A stretch of DNA of 64,000 nucleotides from Chenggangzhangella methanolivorans (GCF_019797865.1 NZ_CP081869.1:868001-932000), one strand, 5' to 3'. Counted from the first letter of the stretch, positions 1 through 13,879 are shown. The notes: a model not told the origin generated them from the letters alone. Made by a program: numbers and translations.

Positions 1-1
1 C

Positions 2-2794
<2,793 letters not shown>

Positions 2795-2913
2795 GCGGCC
2801 CGGCTCGCCGAACCGACCGGAACGTCGAACGGGCTTCCGACGTTTCTGATCTTATGCGCGCTCGCTGTCGGCACACGGCGGGCGCGACGTTTTTGTGTCG
2901 AGAGAGAAGTGAA

Positions 2914-3387
2914 ATGGACAAGATCCCGATGACCGCCGCAGGCCATACGGCGCTGGAGGCGGAGCTGAAACACCGCGCTTCCACCGAACGGCCGCGCATC
3001 ATCGCCGCGATCTCCGAAGCGCGTTCGCATGGCGACCTGTCCGAGAACGCCGAGTATCACGCGGCCAAGGAGCAGCAGAGCCTGAACGAGGGACGCATCG
3101 CCGAGCTCGAGAGCATGATCGCGCGCGCCGAGATCATCGACGTCTCCAAGCTCACCGGCGACACCATCACGTTCGGGGCGACCGTCACCCTCGTCGACGA
3201 AGACACCGACGAGGAGAAGGCCTACCAGATCGTCGGCGAGGCCGAGTCCGACGTGAAGGCCGGCCGCGTCTCGATCGGCTCGCCGATCGCGCGCGCGCTC
3301 GTCGGCAAAAAGGTCGGCGACACCGTCGAGGTCGCGACGCCCGGCGGCGGCAAGAGCTACGAGATCCTGAACATCCGCTTCGCGTAA
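2914..3387 (+). CDS. greA: Transcription elongation factor GreA
   Basis: GreA binds the RNA polymerase secondary channel and stimulates cleavage of backtracked transcripts. The 157-residue product has the family length. Its N-terminal coiled-coil hairpin includes [17 protein letters not shown], with the acidic tip residues D and E that place the catalytic metal. The C-terminal FKBP-like domain includes [13 protein letters not shown] and [14 protein letters not shown]. The ATG at 2914 is chosen because AGAGAGAAG precedes it and the protein then aligns end to end with the family; an in-frame start 60 bp upstream would add an unrelated leader. The reading frame is intact. A strong terminator follows 22 bp after the stop. 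Confidence 0.96.
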   Translation: MDKIPMTAAGHTALEAELKHRASTERPRIIAAISEARSHGDLSENAEYHAAKEQQSLNEGRIAELESMIARAEIIDVSKLTGDTITFGATVTLVDEDTDEEKAYQIVGEAESDVKAGRVSIGSPIARALVGKKVGDTVEVATPGGGKSYEILNIRFA

Positions 3388-3409
3388 ACCGCAAGCGTTC
3401 AGCCAAAGC

Positions 3410-3443
3410 AAAGCGCCCGAAGCCATGGCTCCGGGCGCTTTTT
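3410..3443 (+). terminator. Rho-independent terminator after greA
   Basis: AAAGCGCCCG (3410-3419) pairs perfectly with CGGGCGCTTT (3432-3441), and AGCC/GGCT extends the stem around a short apex. A T run follows. This should end the carB-greA transcript. Confidence 0.85.
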
Positions 3444-3461
3444 GTTTTCCGCGTCGTCTCA

Positions 3462-3496
3462 TCCGTCATCCCGGGCCTGGCCCGAATGGCGGATGC
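3462..3496. repeat. Short imperfect palindrome containing GTCATCCCGGGC
   Basis: ATCCGTCATCCCGGGCC is followed by its imperfect reverse complement ending in ATGGCGGAT. The GTCATCCCGGGC core recurs in the longer palindrome at 21101-21199, so this is probably a short member of the same intergenic repeat family. Confidence 0.55.
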
Positions 3497-3515
3497 GGAT
3501 TAAGCGCGTCTTTCG

Positions 3516-3720
3516 CTCAGCCCGCCGCGAAGAACACCGACCAGATCACCCACAGCGCCACCGCCGCGCCGACGGTGCTGACGAGCAGCACCACGGGCAT
3601 TCCGCGCGGCTTGTCGGTGCCTGCTTGGCTTGAACCTCGTGCTTGGCGGTCGTGGTCTCGCCGGCCGGCGGCCGGCGGCTCGGGGCTTCGCTCTGATGGA
3701 TGGTGTGGGCGTCGCTCATG
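3516..3720 (-). CDS. Small single-pass membrane protein, frame broken once
   Basis: This is a short gene of about 67 codons that needs one frame correction near 3622. It starts MSDAHTIHQSEAPS at 3720. After a hydrophilic, Pro/Ala/Lys-rich N-terminal half it continues in a second frame as GMPVVLLVSTVGAAVALWVI and stops with SVFFAAG at 3516. The C-terminal half is one clear transmembrane helix. The two halves join only if one base is removed or two added, like many other breaks in this window. I recognise no family. It lies on the same strand as the CDF exporter upstream, separated by a small hairpin. The continuity of a hydrophilic head with a TM tail is the main support. Confidence 0.5.
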
Positions 3721-3739
3721 GGAAACCTCCCTGCTTTCG

Positions 3740-3757
3740 CCGGGCGTCGTCGCCCGG
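3740..3757 (-). terminator. Possible hairpin between the CDF gene and the small membrane protein
   Basis: CCGGGCG, loop TCGT, CGCCCGG forms a perfect 7-bp stem between the end of the CDF gene (3826) and the next minus-strand start (3720). No T run follows, so it may be a weak terminator or only a structural element. Confidence 0.3.
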
Positions 3758-3825
3758 ACGTCTCAAGGGGGTAACGATCTAAGGCGCGAACCGATCCCTC
3801 ACGCCTGCGCGTGCGCCGGAAACGT

Positions 3826-4536
3826 TCAGTGCGAATGCCCGTGCCCGTGGGCGCCGTGCGCATGCGCGTCCGGCGCGTGGGCCTCGTGCGCATGGGCCTC
3901 GCCGCTCCCCTGCCCTGTCCGCTTCGCCTCGGCGACCTCGGCGAAGGACTGCCGCAGGATCTGGACCGAGGAAGTCAGGAACAGGCCGGCCATCAGCGCC
4001 GCGACGATGAGGTCCGGCCAGGCGGTGCCGCTCGCGAACACGCCGGCGGCCGCGAACATCACCGCGACGTTGCCGATCGCGTCGTTGCGCGAGCAGAGCC
4101 ACACCGAGCGCACATTGGCGTCGCCGTCCTTGTAGCGGACGAGGATAAGGACGCTCGCGAGATTGGCGGCGAGCGCCAGCAGGCCGACCACTCCCATCAC
4201 CTCGGCGGTGGGAACGCCCAGCACCAGCGTGTTGTAGGCCGTCATGCCGAGCACCCAGACGGCCATCGCGGCGAGGCTGAGCCCCTTCAGGAGCGCGGCC
4301 CTGGCGCGGGTCGCAAGCGAGGCGCCGATGACCGCGAGGCTGATGCCGTAGGTCGTGGCGTCGGCCGCGAAATCGAGCGCGTCGGCCTTGAGCGCCTGCG
4401 AGCCCGACAGCGCGCCCGCCGCCATCTCGACGACGAACATGGCGCCGTTGATCGCGATCACGGCCCAGAGGCGACGCTTGTAGTCCGCCGACAGCCCGTC
4501 GAACTTGGCGTTATGTCCGCAGCAACCAGCGCTCAT
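3826..4536 (-). CDS. Cation diffusion facilitator (CDF) metal exporter with His-rich tail
   Basis: This inner-membrane antiporter probably exports divalent metal (Zn, Co, Ni or Cd) against protons. The 236-residue product has six hydrophobic segments. The conserved metal-site stretches are ADALDFAADATTYG in helix 2 and SRNDAIGNVAVMFAAAGVF in helix 5. It ends in a His-rich tail (HAHEAHAPDAHAHGAHGHGH), and an N-terminal Cys pair with His lies near residue 5 (GCCGH). There is little cytoplasmic C-terminal domain, as in the short CDF branch related to DmeF. The ATG at 4536 is chosen over one 36 bp upstream because AAGGAG precedes it. The metal cannot be told from sequence. The frame is intact. 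Confidence 0.88.
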   Translation of the reverse strand: MSAGCCGHNAKFDGLSADYKRRLWAVIAINGAMFVVEMAAGALSGSQALKADALDFAADATTYGISLAVIGASLATRARAALLKGLSLAAMAVWVLGMTAYNTLVLGVPTAEVMGVVGLLALAANLASVLILVRYKDGDANVRSVWLCSRNDAIGNVAVMFAAAGVFASGTAWPDLIVAALMAGLFLTSSVQILRQSFAEVAEAKRTGQGSGEAHAHEAHAPDAHAHGAHGHGHSH

Positions 4537-4578
4537 GGCGTCTCTCCTTGCAACGGACAAGCAATACCCCAATCGTCC

Positions 4579-4613
4579 GATGTTACACTAGAACCATGAT
4601 TTTTCAGATGTTA
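4579..4613 (-). promoter_or_regulatory. Possible promoter or operator of the CDF gene (two TAACATC repeats)
   Basis: The gap between the CDF gene and the divergent hypothetical gene holds an AT-rich island. On the minus strand the heptamer TAACATC occurs twice, at 4613-4607 and 4585-4579, in direct orientation 28 bp apart. The position about 45-75 bp upstream of the CDF start suits a promoter with a regulator site. No regulator can be named. Confidence 0.35.
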
Positions 4614-4682
4614 TAAAATTACTTTTGAGCGCCGCCCGCGCAGCTGTTCCGATCGCTGAGAACGCTAAAAAGCCGACGAACC

Positions 4683-5128
4683 ATGACATGGCATGACGAC
4701 GAGCTGAGAAACGAACTGCGTGATCGCCTCGCCCGCGGCGCCGTGTCGATCGGCCCGGACGGCGAGGTCTTCAAGATGTTGGCCCGGCTTTACCCGCTCG
4801 CCGACAGCCGGATCGACTGGCGAAAGCTGGAGCTGCGCGTGCAGGGCGGGAGCGGCGACGAGCCGGACTGGACCAGCCGGTTCGTGTCGTTCTTCCGGGA
4901 ACAGCGCGACGTTCACGGCCTTTCGGGACGCGTGATCTACGCTGGCGACGGCGTCACCACGCTCGCCGTTCAGGCCGACATGGACGACATGATCGAGATC
5001 ATGCCGATCGTCCTGAGCTCCCGCAGCACCATTATTTCGTCAGCGAGCGCTACCGCTGGTGCTTTTGCATGAGCTTCGAGAATGCGATCGACTTCGGTCT
5101 GCCGGCGGCAGTCGGTTTTTCGTCGTGA
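4683..5128 (+). CDS. Conserved-looking hypothetical protein, frame broken near the 3' end
   Basis: The product is soluble and starts MTWHDDELRNEL. It continues without interruption to DDMIEIMPIVL near 5010. There the frame shifts, and the neighbouring frame continues plausibly as ELPQHHYFVSERYRWCFCMS and on to FGLPAAVGFSS at 5128. The complete product would be about 148 residues. No signal peptide or transmembrane segment is visible. I do not recognise a family. It is divergent from the CDF exporter and shares its 146-bp upstream region, which is the only hint at a link with metal handling. Confidence 0.55.
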
Positions 5129-5160
5129 TCCCGGTCACGTGACGCGTCCGGCCGCGCCTC

Positions 5161-6050
5161 TCAGTACGACCACTTCTGCGCCTTCTCGAGCAGGAAGTCG
5201 CGGAACACGTTCACGCGCGCGACGTTCTTGAGCTCCTCGGGATAGACGAAATAGGCCTCGAGCGCCGGCATCTCCATCGAGGTGAAGATGCGCGTGAGGT
5301 TCGAGGTCTCGTCGAGGAGATAATCTGGCAGGACCGCGAGGCCGACGCCGCGCTCGCACGCCTGCTTGATGGCCGCGACCGAATTGATCGTGAGGCTGGC
5401 GAGCCGCGGGTTCTTGGGCGCGCGGTTCGCGGTCTTCAGCCAGTTGATCGACTGCAGGAAGAACGGGATGGGCCCGCCGAACTCGATGATGCGGTGCTGG
5501 TCGAGCTCGTCGAGACCGCCTGGCTGGCCGTGGGAGTTCAGATATTCGGGCGAGGCGTAGGCGTGATAGTGCACCGTGAACAGCCGGCGCTGGATCAGGT
5601 CCGGCTGGGTGGGCGCGCGCAGGCGAATGGCGACGTCGGCCTCGCGCATGCCGAGGTCGAGCTCGTCGTCGGTGAGGATGAGCTGCACCTGGATGTCCGG
5701 GTAGCGCTCCATGACTGGCCGAGACGCGGCGCGAGCCAGGCGCCGCCGAAGCCGACCGTCGTGGTGAGCTTCAGGACCCCGTGCGGCCGCTCGCGGCTGT
5801 CGGTGAGGATCGAGCGCGCCTGCTCGAGCTTGGAGAACACGTCCTGCGTGGTGCGGAACAGCAGCTCGCCCTGCTCGGTCAGCATCAGCCCGCGGGCGTG
5901 GCGATGGAACAGCGGCGCCTTGAGGTCGTGCTCGAGCGCCGAGACTTGACGGCTCACCGCGGATTGGCTGAGCGCAAGCGTCTCGCCCGCCTTGGTGAAG
6001 CTGCCGGCGTCGGCCGCCGCGTGGAAGATCCTCAGCTTGTCCCAGTCCAT
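5161..6050 (-). CDS. LysR-family transcriptional regulator next to trxB, one frameshift
   Basis: A LysR-type regulator has an N-terminal winged helix-turn-helix that binds DNA and a periplasmic-binding-like effector domain. The start MDWDKLRIFHAAADAGSFTK at 6050 is typical, and the recognition helix is in LSQSAVSRQVSALEH. The effector domain runs from about residue 95 (GVLKLTTTVGFGGAWLAPRL) to the end (VNVFRDFLLEKAQ). The frame shifts near 5715, inside the effector domain; both halves together give about 296 residues, the family norm. It lies downstream of trxB on the same strand, as in other Hyphomicrobiales. The effector is not predictable. Confidence 0.85.
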
Positions 6051-6179
6051 TCCTGTCCCCGCAAGGGCTCGCACATGTCCCTCAAGCGGAGGGCGTTTAC
6101 GCCATTCTAGGATCTCGGTCCTTTCAGGCCCCTTTCGCGAGGCTGAAAAAACCGTGACCCGATTGGAAAACCCGCGCCG

Positions 6180-8141
<1,962 letters not shown>

Positions 8142-8238
8142 GCCCGAAGCATTCAGGCACAATCGGCCGCGCAGCCTCGCCATGCAAGCCAAGAAGACGG
8201 GCCATGCGCGCTACGCACAGCCTTCGCGGAGAGACGGC

Positions 8239-8469
8239 TCAGGCGGCGTCGCGCCCGCTCCAGCCGCGCCGCGCGGCCCCAAGGCTCTGCGCGAGGCGCT
8301 CGTCGAAATCGCCGGCCGCGCCCGCCGGCGCGACGCCGTGCTCGCCGAGCGCCAGCCGGATCTGCCAGCGATCGATGTCGCCGCGGTCGCGCATGGCGTT
8401 GGTCAACGCGTGAAGCGTATCGACCAGCGCGTCGAAATCGCAGTCGTTAAGAAACGTCGAAGCGCTCAT
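8239..8469 (-). CDS. Small acidic hypothetical protein (76 aa)
   Basis: The 76-residue intact product starts MSASTFLNDCDFDALVDTLH and contains ALTNAMRDRGDIDRWQIRLA. It is helical and charged, without a signal peptide or membrane segment. I recognise no domain. The ATG at 8469 is chosen because the frame upstream belongs to other coding sequence and GGGGCTTTGGGCGGA precedes it. It sits alone between the ELM1-like gene and the lytic transglycosylase gene, about 100 bp upstream of the former on the same strand. Confidence 0.5.
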   Translation of the reverse strand: MSASTFLNDCDFDALVDTLHALTNAMRDRGDIDRWQIRLALGEHGVAPAGAAGDFDERLAQSLGAARRGWSGRDAA

Positions 8470-8681
8470 TCCGCCCAAAGCCCCTCGAACCACTTGCTGA
8501 TCTAGGGTCCTCCGCAGACAAGCGCATCGACAAGAGCGTAGTTGCACGTATCCGATAAAACTTTTCTGGAGCTGCGCGGCGTTCGCGCAACCAGAACTCT
8601 TCGCCGTCAAGAAAACTAGCGCAGAAGATGCGAAACCGCCCCCAGATCGGCGCAGTCTTCGCGGTTCGTGGCGGGCTGAGG

Positions 8682-9914
8682 TCAGCCGCGAGAGGCGTTG
8701 AGGGCCTGCAGGAGCTCGACGGTCGGATAGCCGTCGGCCGGCAGGCCGAGCTTCTCCTGCGCCTTGCGGGTCGCGCGGCGCGTGTCGCCGCCGAGCTTGC
8801 CGTCGACCTCGTCCTCCGGCAGCCAGCCGTCCGCGCACGTAATGGCGCTGGAGCTCCTTGAGCTCGTCGCTTCCGAGCGGACGAACCGGGGCGTTGCCTT
8901 CCGAGATCTGCGGCGCGCCGGCGATGCGGGTCGCGAGATAGGCCGCGGTCGTCGAATAGATGAAGGACTGGTTCCAGGTCTTGTAGACGTCGAAGTTCTG
9001 GTAGGCGAGGAACGCCGGCCCGTTCTTGCCCATCGGCAGCAGCAGCGCGGCGGGCGCGCCGTCGGGCGCGAGCGCGCCCGTTGCGCGGCTTCACGCCCCA
9101 GGCTTTCCCACTGCGAGACCGGGTGCTTGATGTCGATGTCGGCCTCCTTCCACGGCATGTCGGCGGGCGCGACCACCTCCTGCAGCCAGGGCTCGCCGCG
9201 CCGCCAGCCGAGGTCGGCGAGATACTTGCCCGCCGAGTTCAGCGCGTCGGGCAGGCTTTTCATGAGATCGACGCGGCCGTCGCCGTCGGCGTCGACGCCG
9301 GAGCGGACATAGTCGACCGGCATCATCTGGGTCTGGCCGAGTTCGCCGGCCCAGGCGCCGCGCATGTCGGCGGGCGCGAGGTCGCCGCGGTCGACGATCT
9401 TCATGACGGCGATGAGCTGAGGCCGGAAGAAGGCTGGCCGCCGGCAGTCATGGGCCAGCGTCGCCAGCGCGTTTGCGGGTGTCGAACTGCCGAGATTGCC
9501 GCCGAAATCGTCTCGAGGCCCCAGAACGCCGCGATCACCTCGGCCGGGACCCCATAGGTCTTCTCGACCTGATCGAAGATGTCGCGCTTGGCCTTCACCT
9601 GCTTGATGCGTTGGGCAGCCGCGGGGCGGCGGCCATGCGGCCGGCGAACTGCAGGAAGGTCTGCTGAACACCGACTGGCCGCGGTCGGCGGCCAGCACTT
9701 TCGGCTCGATCCGCACGCCTTCGAGCGCCTGCGCAATCGCCTGGTCCGAAACGCCTGCGGCGCGCGCCTCGCTCTTCACGCCCTCGAGCCAACCGTCGAA
9801 GTCCCCGCCGCAGGGCGCGGCCGTCACGTCGGCGGGCGGAGGGGCGGCCATGGCGGAGGCGGCCGGAAGCGCGAACACGAAAGCGAGCGCTGCGCGACGG
9901 ACGAAAGGCGTCAT
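8682..9914 (-). CDS. MltB-type lytic murein transglycosylase with peptidoglycan-binding tail, frameshifted
   Basis: This periplasmic enzyme would cleave peptidoglycan glycan strands to give anhydromuropeptides. A signal peptide (MTPFVRRAALAFVFALPAA...SAMA) starts at 9914. The SLT-like catalytic domain contains IAAFWGLETDFGGN, whose Glu is the expected catalytic acid, followed by GAWAGELGQTQMMPVDYVRS and DADGDGRVDLM. The C-terminal PG_binding_1-like domain includes RRATRKAQEKLGLPADGYPT and ends VELLQALNASRG. Breaks lie near 9665, 9605, 9480, 9080 and 8845. The full span gives about 410 residues, as expected for family members with the C-terminal binding domain. It appears to be a single transcription unit. 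Confidence 0.85.
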   Translation of the reverse strand: MTPFVRRAALAFVFALPAASAMAAPPPADVTAAPCGGDFDGWLEGVKSEARAAGVSDQAIAQALEGVRIEPKVLAADRGQSVFSRPSCSSPAAWPPPRGCPTHQAGEGQARHLRSGREDLWGPGRGDRGVLGPRDDFGGNLGSSTPANALATLAHDCRRPAFFRPQLIAVMKIVDRGDLAPADMRGAWAGELGQTQMMPVDYVRSGVDADGDGRVDLMKSLPDALNSAGKYLADLGWRRGEPWLQEVVAPADMPWKEADIDIKHPVSQWESLGREAAQRARSRPTARPPRCCCRWARTGRRSSPTRTSTSTRPGTSPSSIRRPRPISRPASPARRRSRKATPRFVRSEATSSRSSSAITCADGWLPEDEVDGKLGGDTRRATRKAQEKLGLPADGYPTVELLQALNASRG

Positions 9915-10039
9915 CCAAGCATCCCGGACAGAAACGAATGCGGCGCCGCGACGGCGACCGCCGTTTCATTCGCGCGAGAATATCGGCGAAGACAAGGCGA
10001 AACGTCATTCTGGCGCGGATCGGCGTGAATTGAGGCGCT

Positions 10040-11092
10040 TCAGCGCCCCCGCTTCATCCGCTCGACCAGCCGCGCCACCGTCTTCTCCGCCCGTCGCAGG
10101 CCCGGCCGCCCGCGCGCGCCCTCATGCGCCTTCTTGAGCGCGCCGGACGCGAAGCCCTCGACCACCACCGCGTGGACATAGGACTTGCGAACCACCGCAG
10201 GCGTGTTGGCGAGCTTGTCGGAGATTGCGCGCATCACGGTCGCGAGCTGACGGCGCCGGCCGGTCTCGCTCGTCGCGGGGTCGAGCTCCACGAGCTCTTC
10301 GGCCGCGCTCGCGCTCGCGCCGAGCTGGCGAAGATCCTTGGCGGTCACCGGCAGGCCGGTGATCTCGCGGATATACGCGTTGACGTCCACCGAGGTGATG
10401 CGGCGCACCTTGCCGTCCGGATCCTTGTACTGGAACAGGCGGCGTCCCGGCAGCGAGCCGACGCGCCCCAGCGCCCGAGCGAGCCGCGGCGAACGCATCC
10501 GCAGGCGAACGTCCTTGCCGCCCTTGCCGCGAAAGGCGAGCTCGACGGCCTCGCCGCGCACCTTCACGTGGCGCTTGAGCAGCGTCGAGGCGCCGTGCGC
10601 CTTGTTGGTGCGGACGTAGGATTCGGAGCCGACGCGGATGTGGGTCTCGTCGATGAGCGCGACGGCGGCCGCAAGCGCCTTGGTCTTCGAAAGCTTCGGG
10701 CTCGCCATGTCGCGCTCGAGGGCGCGGCGGAGCTTCGGCAGCGCCTCGATCACCCGGTCGAGCCGCTCGACCTTGCGGGTCTCGCGCACCGCGTCCCAGT
10801 CGGGATGGTAGCGGTATTGCGTCCGCCCCGCCTCGTCCTTGCCGACGGCCTGCAGATGGAGCGCAGGATCGGCCGCGATCCGGACGTCCTCATAGGCGGG
10901 CGGGATCGCCAGCGACTTGATGCGGGCCACGACCTTGGCGTCGGAAATCCGCTTGCCGTTCCCGTCGATGTAGAAGAAGCCCTTGCCCGACCGGCGACGC
11001 GTGATGTCGAGGTCTTCGGCCGAGGCGATCTTCAGCCCGGCCTCGCGCGCGATTTCTTCGACCGAGGCCGCATCGTCGTCCGGCCCCGCCAT
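10040..11092 (-). CDS. DNA topoisomerase IB
   Basis: A poxvirus-like type IB topoisomerase relaxes supercoils by nicking one strand through a 3'-phosphotyrosine. The intact 350-residue product has the N-terminal domain near RRRSGKGFFYIDGNGKRI. The catalytic domain includes YRYHPDWDAVRE, GSESYVRTNKAHGASTLL and TAKDLRQLGAS. The probable nucleophile is Tyr305 in VVRKSYVHAVV. The start at 11092 is chosen because ATGA overlaps the stop of the upstream small gene; the open frame further upstream would lie inside that gene. The pairing suggests translational coupling with the Rho_N-like protein. Confidence 0.92.
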   Translation of the reverse strand: MAGPDDDAASVEEIAREAGLKIASAEDLDITRRRSGKGFFYIDGNGKRISDAKVVARIKSLAIPPAYEDVRIAADPALHLQAVGKDEAGRTQYRYHPDWDAVRETRKVERLDRVIEALPKLRRALERDMASPKLSKTKALAAAVALIDETHIRVGSESYVRTNKAHGASTLLKRHVKVRGEAVELAFRGKGGKDVRLRMRSPRLARALGRVGSLPGRRLFQYKDPDGKVRRITSVDVNAYIREITGLPVTAKDLRQLGASASAAEELVELDPATSETGRRRQLATVMRAISDKLANTPAVVRKSYVHAVVVEGFASGALKKAHEGARGRPGLRRAEKTVARLVERMKRGR

Positions 11093-11391
11093 CAATGCGT
11101 CCTCAGCGCGTGGATGATGTCGCCTTTGCTCGCGCGCGAAAGACCGGCGAGGCCGATCTCGCGGGCCTTGGCGTAGAGGTCGTCGCGCCGCCACTCTTCG
11201 TAGTCCGGCGATTTGCCGCCCTTGGTCGAGGGCGCGTTCTTGCCCTTGGTTCCGTACTTCGCCTGCGCGTTCGAGATGCGCGCGGCCTTTTCGGGGCTCG
11301 CGCCCTGTTCGCGCAGCGCCTCATAGACCTCCGGATTCTTGATCGACGGATTGTCTTTCGGAGATTTTTTGGACGCCTTCGTCGCCGCCAT
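11092..11391 (-). CDS. Small Rho_N/SAP-like protein upstream of topoisomerase IB
   Basis: The intact 99-residue product has a Lys-rich, low-complexity N-terminal half (MAATKASKKSPKDNPSIKNP, then GASPEKAARISNAQAKYG). Its C-terminal helix-extended-helix motif, RRDDLYAKAREIGLAGLSRA, resembles the Rho N-terminal or SAP fold used for nucleic acid binding. I infer a small DNA-associated protein. Its stop overlaps the topoisomerase start (TGA/ATG), which supports a shared operon and perhaps shared work on DNA. AAAGATGGCG-type sequence around the start shows no strong Shine-Dalgarno. Confidence 0.65.
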   Translation of the reverse strand: MAATKASKKSPKDNPSIKNPEVYEALREQGASPEKAARISNAQAKYGTKGKNAPSTKGGKSPDYEEWRRDDLYAKAREIGLAGLSRASKGDIIHALRTH

Positions 11392-11590
11392 CTTTCGCCT
11401 CCCTCGCGAAGTCGACGAGACCTCAACTCGGGCGCGGGAGACTCCGTTCCCGCGCCTTTCGAACGACGCGCGCTAGATTGCGCGACGCCATCCCCTGACC
11501 GAGGACGCCGCCATCGCCCCCTCCCCCACGCTCGTCGAAGTCACCCGCGGGCTCGCGGTCGAAAGCCGGCACTGCGGCGCCGTCGCGGTC

Positions 11591-12523
11591 GTGGACGCCG
11601 ACGGCGCGACCGTGCTGGCGCTCGGCGACGTCGAGCGGCCCGTGTTTGCGCGCTCGTCCGTCAAGGCGCTCCAGGCGCTGCCCCTCGTCGAGAGCGGGGC
11701 GGCGGACCGCTTCGGCTTCGCCGAGCCCGAGCTCGCGCTCGCCTGCGCCTCCCATGCCGGCGAGCCCGAGCATGTGGCGACCGCGGCCGGGGCGCTGGCG
11801 CGGCTCGGCCTCGACGACGCGGCGCTCGAATGCGGCGCTCACTGGCCATTGAGCGACACGGCGGCGCGGGCGCTCGCCGCGAGCGGCGTGGGGCCGAGCC
11901 CGCTGCACAACAACTGCTCGGGCAAGCATGCGGGCTTTCTGTGCCTCGCCTGCGCCATGGATGTCGCGCCTGCGGGCTATGTCGAGGCCGCCCATCCGGT
12001 CCAGCGCGAGGTGACGGCCGCGATCGAGGCGACGACCGGGGCGAGCCTCGCCAGCGCGCCGGTCGGCACGGACGGATGCGGCGTCCCGACCTACGCTATG
12101 CCGCTCGTCGCGATCGCCCGGGGCTTTGCGCGCTTCGGATCGGGCCAGGGGCTGACGCCGGCGCGCGCGGCCGCGGCGCGGCGGCTGATGGCGGCCGTGT
12201 GGTCGGCGCCCAACCAGGTCTCCGGGACCGGGCGCTTCGACACGCAGGCGATCCAGGCGCTCGGCGACGCGGTGTTCGTCAAGGTCGGGGCCGAGGGCGT
12301 CCATGCGGCGGCGCTTCCAGCGCTCGGGCTCGGGATCGCGATCAAGATCGACGACGGCGCGGCCCGCGCCTCGGAGACCGCGATGGCGGCGGTGCTCGCC
12401 CGATTGCTCGCGCCGACCGGCGACGCCGGCGACTGGCTCGCGGACCGAGTCCGGCGCCCGCTCCGCAACGTCGCGGGCAAGGAGGTCGGCGAGGTCCGCG
12501 CCGCGGACGCGCTGCTGCGATAG
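11591..12523 (+). CDS. L-asparaginase, Rhizobium etli AnsA-type family (PF06089)
   Basis: This family, unlike the E. coli enzymes, is related to beta-lactamase folds and hydrolyses asparagine to aspartate and ammonia. Diagnostic stretches are FARSSVKALQALPLVESGAA, CASHAGEPEH, NNCSGKHAGFLCLA and GTDGCGVPTYAMP. The given start is the GTG at 11591, but clear family sequence (LVEVTRG...VESRHCGAVAVV) continues upstream in the same frame to about 11527 without an ATG or GTG. The true start is therefore upstream, hidden by an indel or a rare start codon. From 11591 the frame is intact for 310 residues. A hairpin terminator lies downstream. Confidence 0.85.
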   Translation: MDADGATVLALGDVERPVFARSSVKALQALPLVESGAADRFGFAEPELALACASHAGEPEHVATAAGALARLGLDDAALECGAHWPLSDTAARALAASGVGPSPLHNNCSGKHAGFLCLACAMDVAPAGYVEAAHPVQREVTAAIEATTGASLASAPVGTDGCGVPTYAMPLVAIARGFARFGSGQGLTPARAAAARRLMAAVWSAPNQVSGTGRFDTQAIQALGDAVFVKVGAEGVHAAALPALGLGIAIKIDDGAARASETAMAAVLARLLAPTGDAGDWLADRVRRPLRNVAGKEVGEVRAADALLR

Positions 12524-12587
12524 CGCCTCGCCGCGGGGCTACGAGCGGCGCGCCGTCTTCCGGGACCAGGCCGCAGCGCGAACGAAA

Positions 12588-12612
12588 ACGGGGGCGCACA
12601 AGGCGCCCCCGT
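12588..12612 (-). terminator. Hairpin terminator between converging genes
   Basis: ACGGGGGCGC pairs with GCGCCCCCGT around a short loop. Read on the minus strand it is followed by TTTT, so it probably ends the channel-like gene at 12649. It may also serve the asparaginase gene from the other side. Confidence 0.75.
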
Positions 12613-12648
12613 CTCATTGATCCCTGAGGATCAGCCGTTCCGCTCGTC

Positions 12649-13503
12649 TCAGTACTTGGTGACGAGCGGGGCGGCCGGGGTCTCAGGCGTCCACAGCGGG
12701 ATGATCACGCGGGTCCAGCCACGGGTGTCCTTGCCGCCCATGTTGCGCTGGTAGACGTCGCGCGTCAGGTAGGCCTGGAGGATGACCGGGCCGAAGTTGT
12801 AGCCGACGAGCGGGCCGACGGCGAACTGCTTCATCTTGCCGCCGAGCGCGTTGTTCGGACGATCGTACTCGGTCGAGCCGAAGCCGACGGCGCCGATTTC
12901 CCACTTGCCGAAGGTCTTCGTGGCGGTCAGGTCGAGGTTGAAGCCGTTAGCGGTCTTGTTGCCGGCGAACTTCGACGTGTCCCAGGTGATGCCCCAGAGC
13001 AGGTTCGCGGTCAGGTTCCAGCCGTCGCCGGTGTACGAGATCGCGAAGTCCTGACGCCAGGTGTTGGCGGGGACGCGGATGCCGCGCTCGCCGACGTTGA
13101 AGTAGTTGCCCGACAGGTAGCTGAAGCCCGAAGCCGCCGCCGAGATCCCAAGCGATACGGGCCGCGAGGATCGGGTTGTAGAAGCCGTAGTTGTCAGCCG
13201 CGCCGGGACCGTCGGCGTGGATCGCCGGGGTCGCGCCGATCAGCTGCAGGTTGCCACCGAAGATCGACCACGGGGTCGACCAGGCGATGATCGGAATGGT
13301 GACCAGGGACTTGGCGTCCTGACCCGGGAGCTTGCGGACACCCCAGTCGAGGGTGTTCACGAAGTAGACGCCTTCCGGGAGCGGCGCGCCGCTGGCCAGA
13401 CCGACGGTCTGCCGGGCTGCGCAGTCGCGCCGGCGAAGGCCGCCGAGGTGGTGGCGGCGAGGGCGAACACGCCCGCGGCCGCGATTTTCAGAAACTTCTT
13501 CAT
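12649..13503 (-). CDS. SphA/phenol MetA-type outer-membrane protein, frameshifted
   Basis: The product looks like a member of the phenol_MetA_deg/SphA group of outer-membrane channels. MKKFLKIAAAGVFALAATTS with AFA at the end is a signal peptide starting at 13503, with AAAAGGC upstream. Family-like blocks are LPEGVYFVNTLDWGVRKLPG, IPIIAWSTPWSIFGGNLQLI, YNPILAARIAWDLGGGFGL and VGPLVGYNFGPVILQAYLTR. The barrel ends in VIIPLWTPETPAAPLVTKY. Breaks near 13420, 13145 and 12900 separate the pieces, which together give about 285 residues. The substrate is not visible. Confidence 0.7.
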
Positions 13504-13879
13504 GTTGCCTTTTTCCTCCGATCGGCGCCCTGCCGGGAACGCCGCCTCTCCGAGCATTGCTTTGTTTCGTCTTCGCCTTCCGGTGCGGTGTCGTCCGTCC
13601 CGAATTCGAACTGTCGGACCACAACCGATAGGCTCAACGTGCGCCCCCGACTCGGCGCCGCCTTCCTCAGAGGACATTTTTTAGGCGGCGTTTGCTACCG
13701 GATTCACGTCTTCGCGACGCCGTTCCGCCCCAAACTGTCTCTGAAATGTCGCAACTGTGGCAGCCAAGAAACGCCGGGCTTTGAGGGCAGTCGGCGCCCG
13801 AGAATTGGGCAAACTATAAGAAATCCAATTGGTTGCAGGACGCCCGCTTCGAGAGCGTCGTGAAACTGTAAATGAGGCC
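13504..13879. other. Non-coding stretch upstream of the outer-membrane protein gene
   Basis: This 376-bp stretch has no supportable gene. It is less GC-rich than its neighbours, notably around 13740-13850, where ATTGGGCAAACTATAAG is followed by AAATCCAAT (a loose inverted repeat). It must hold the promoter of the minus-strand gene that begins at 13503. No RNA gene or riboswitch fold was recognised. Confidence 0.5.
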
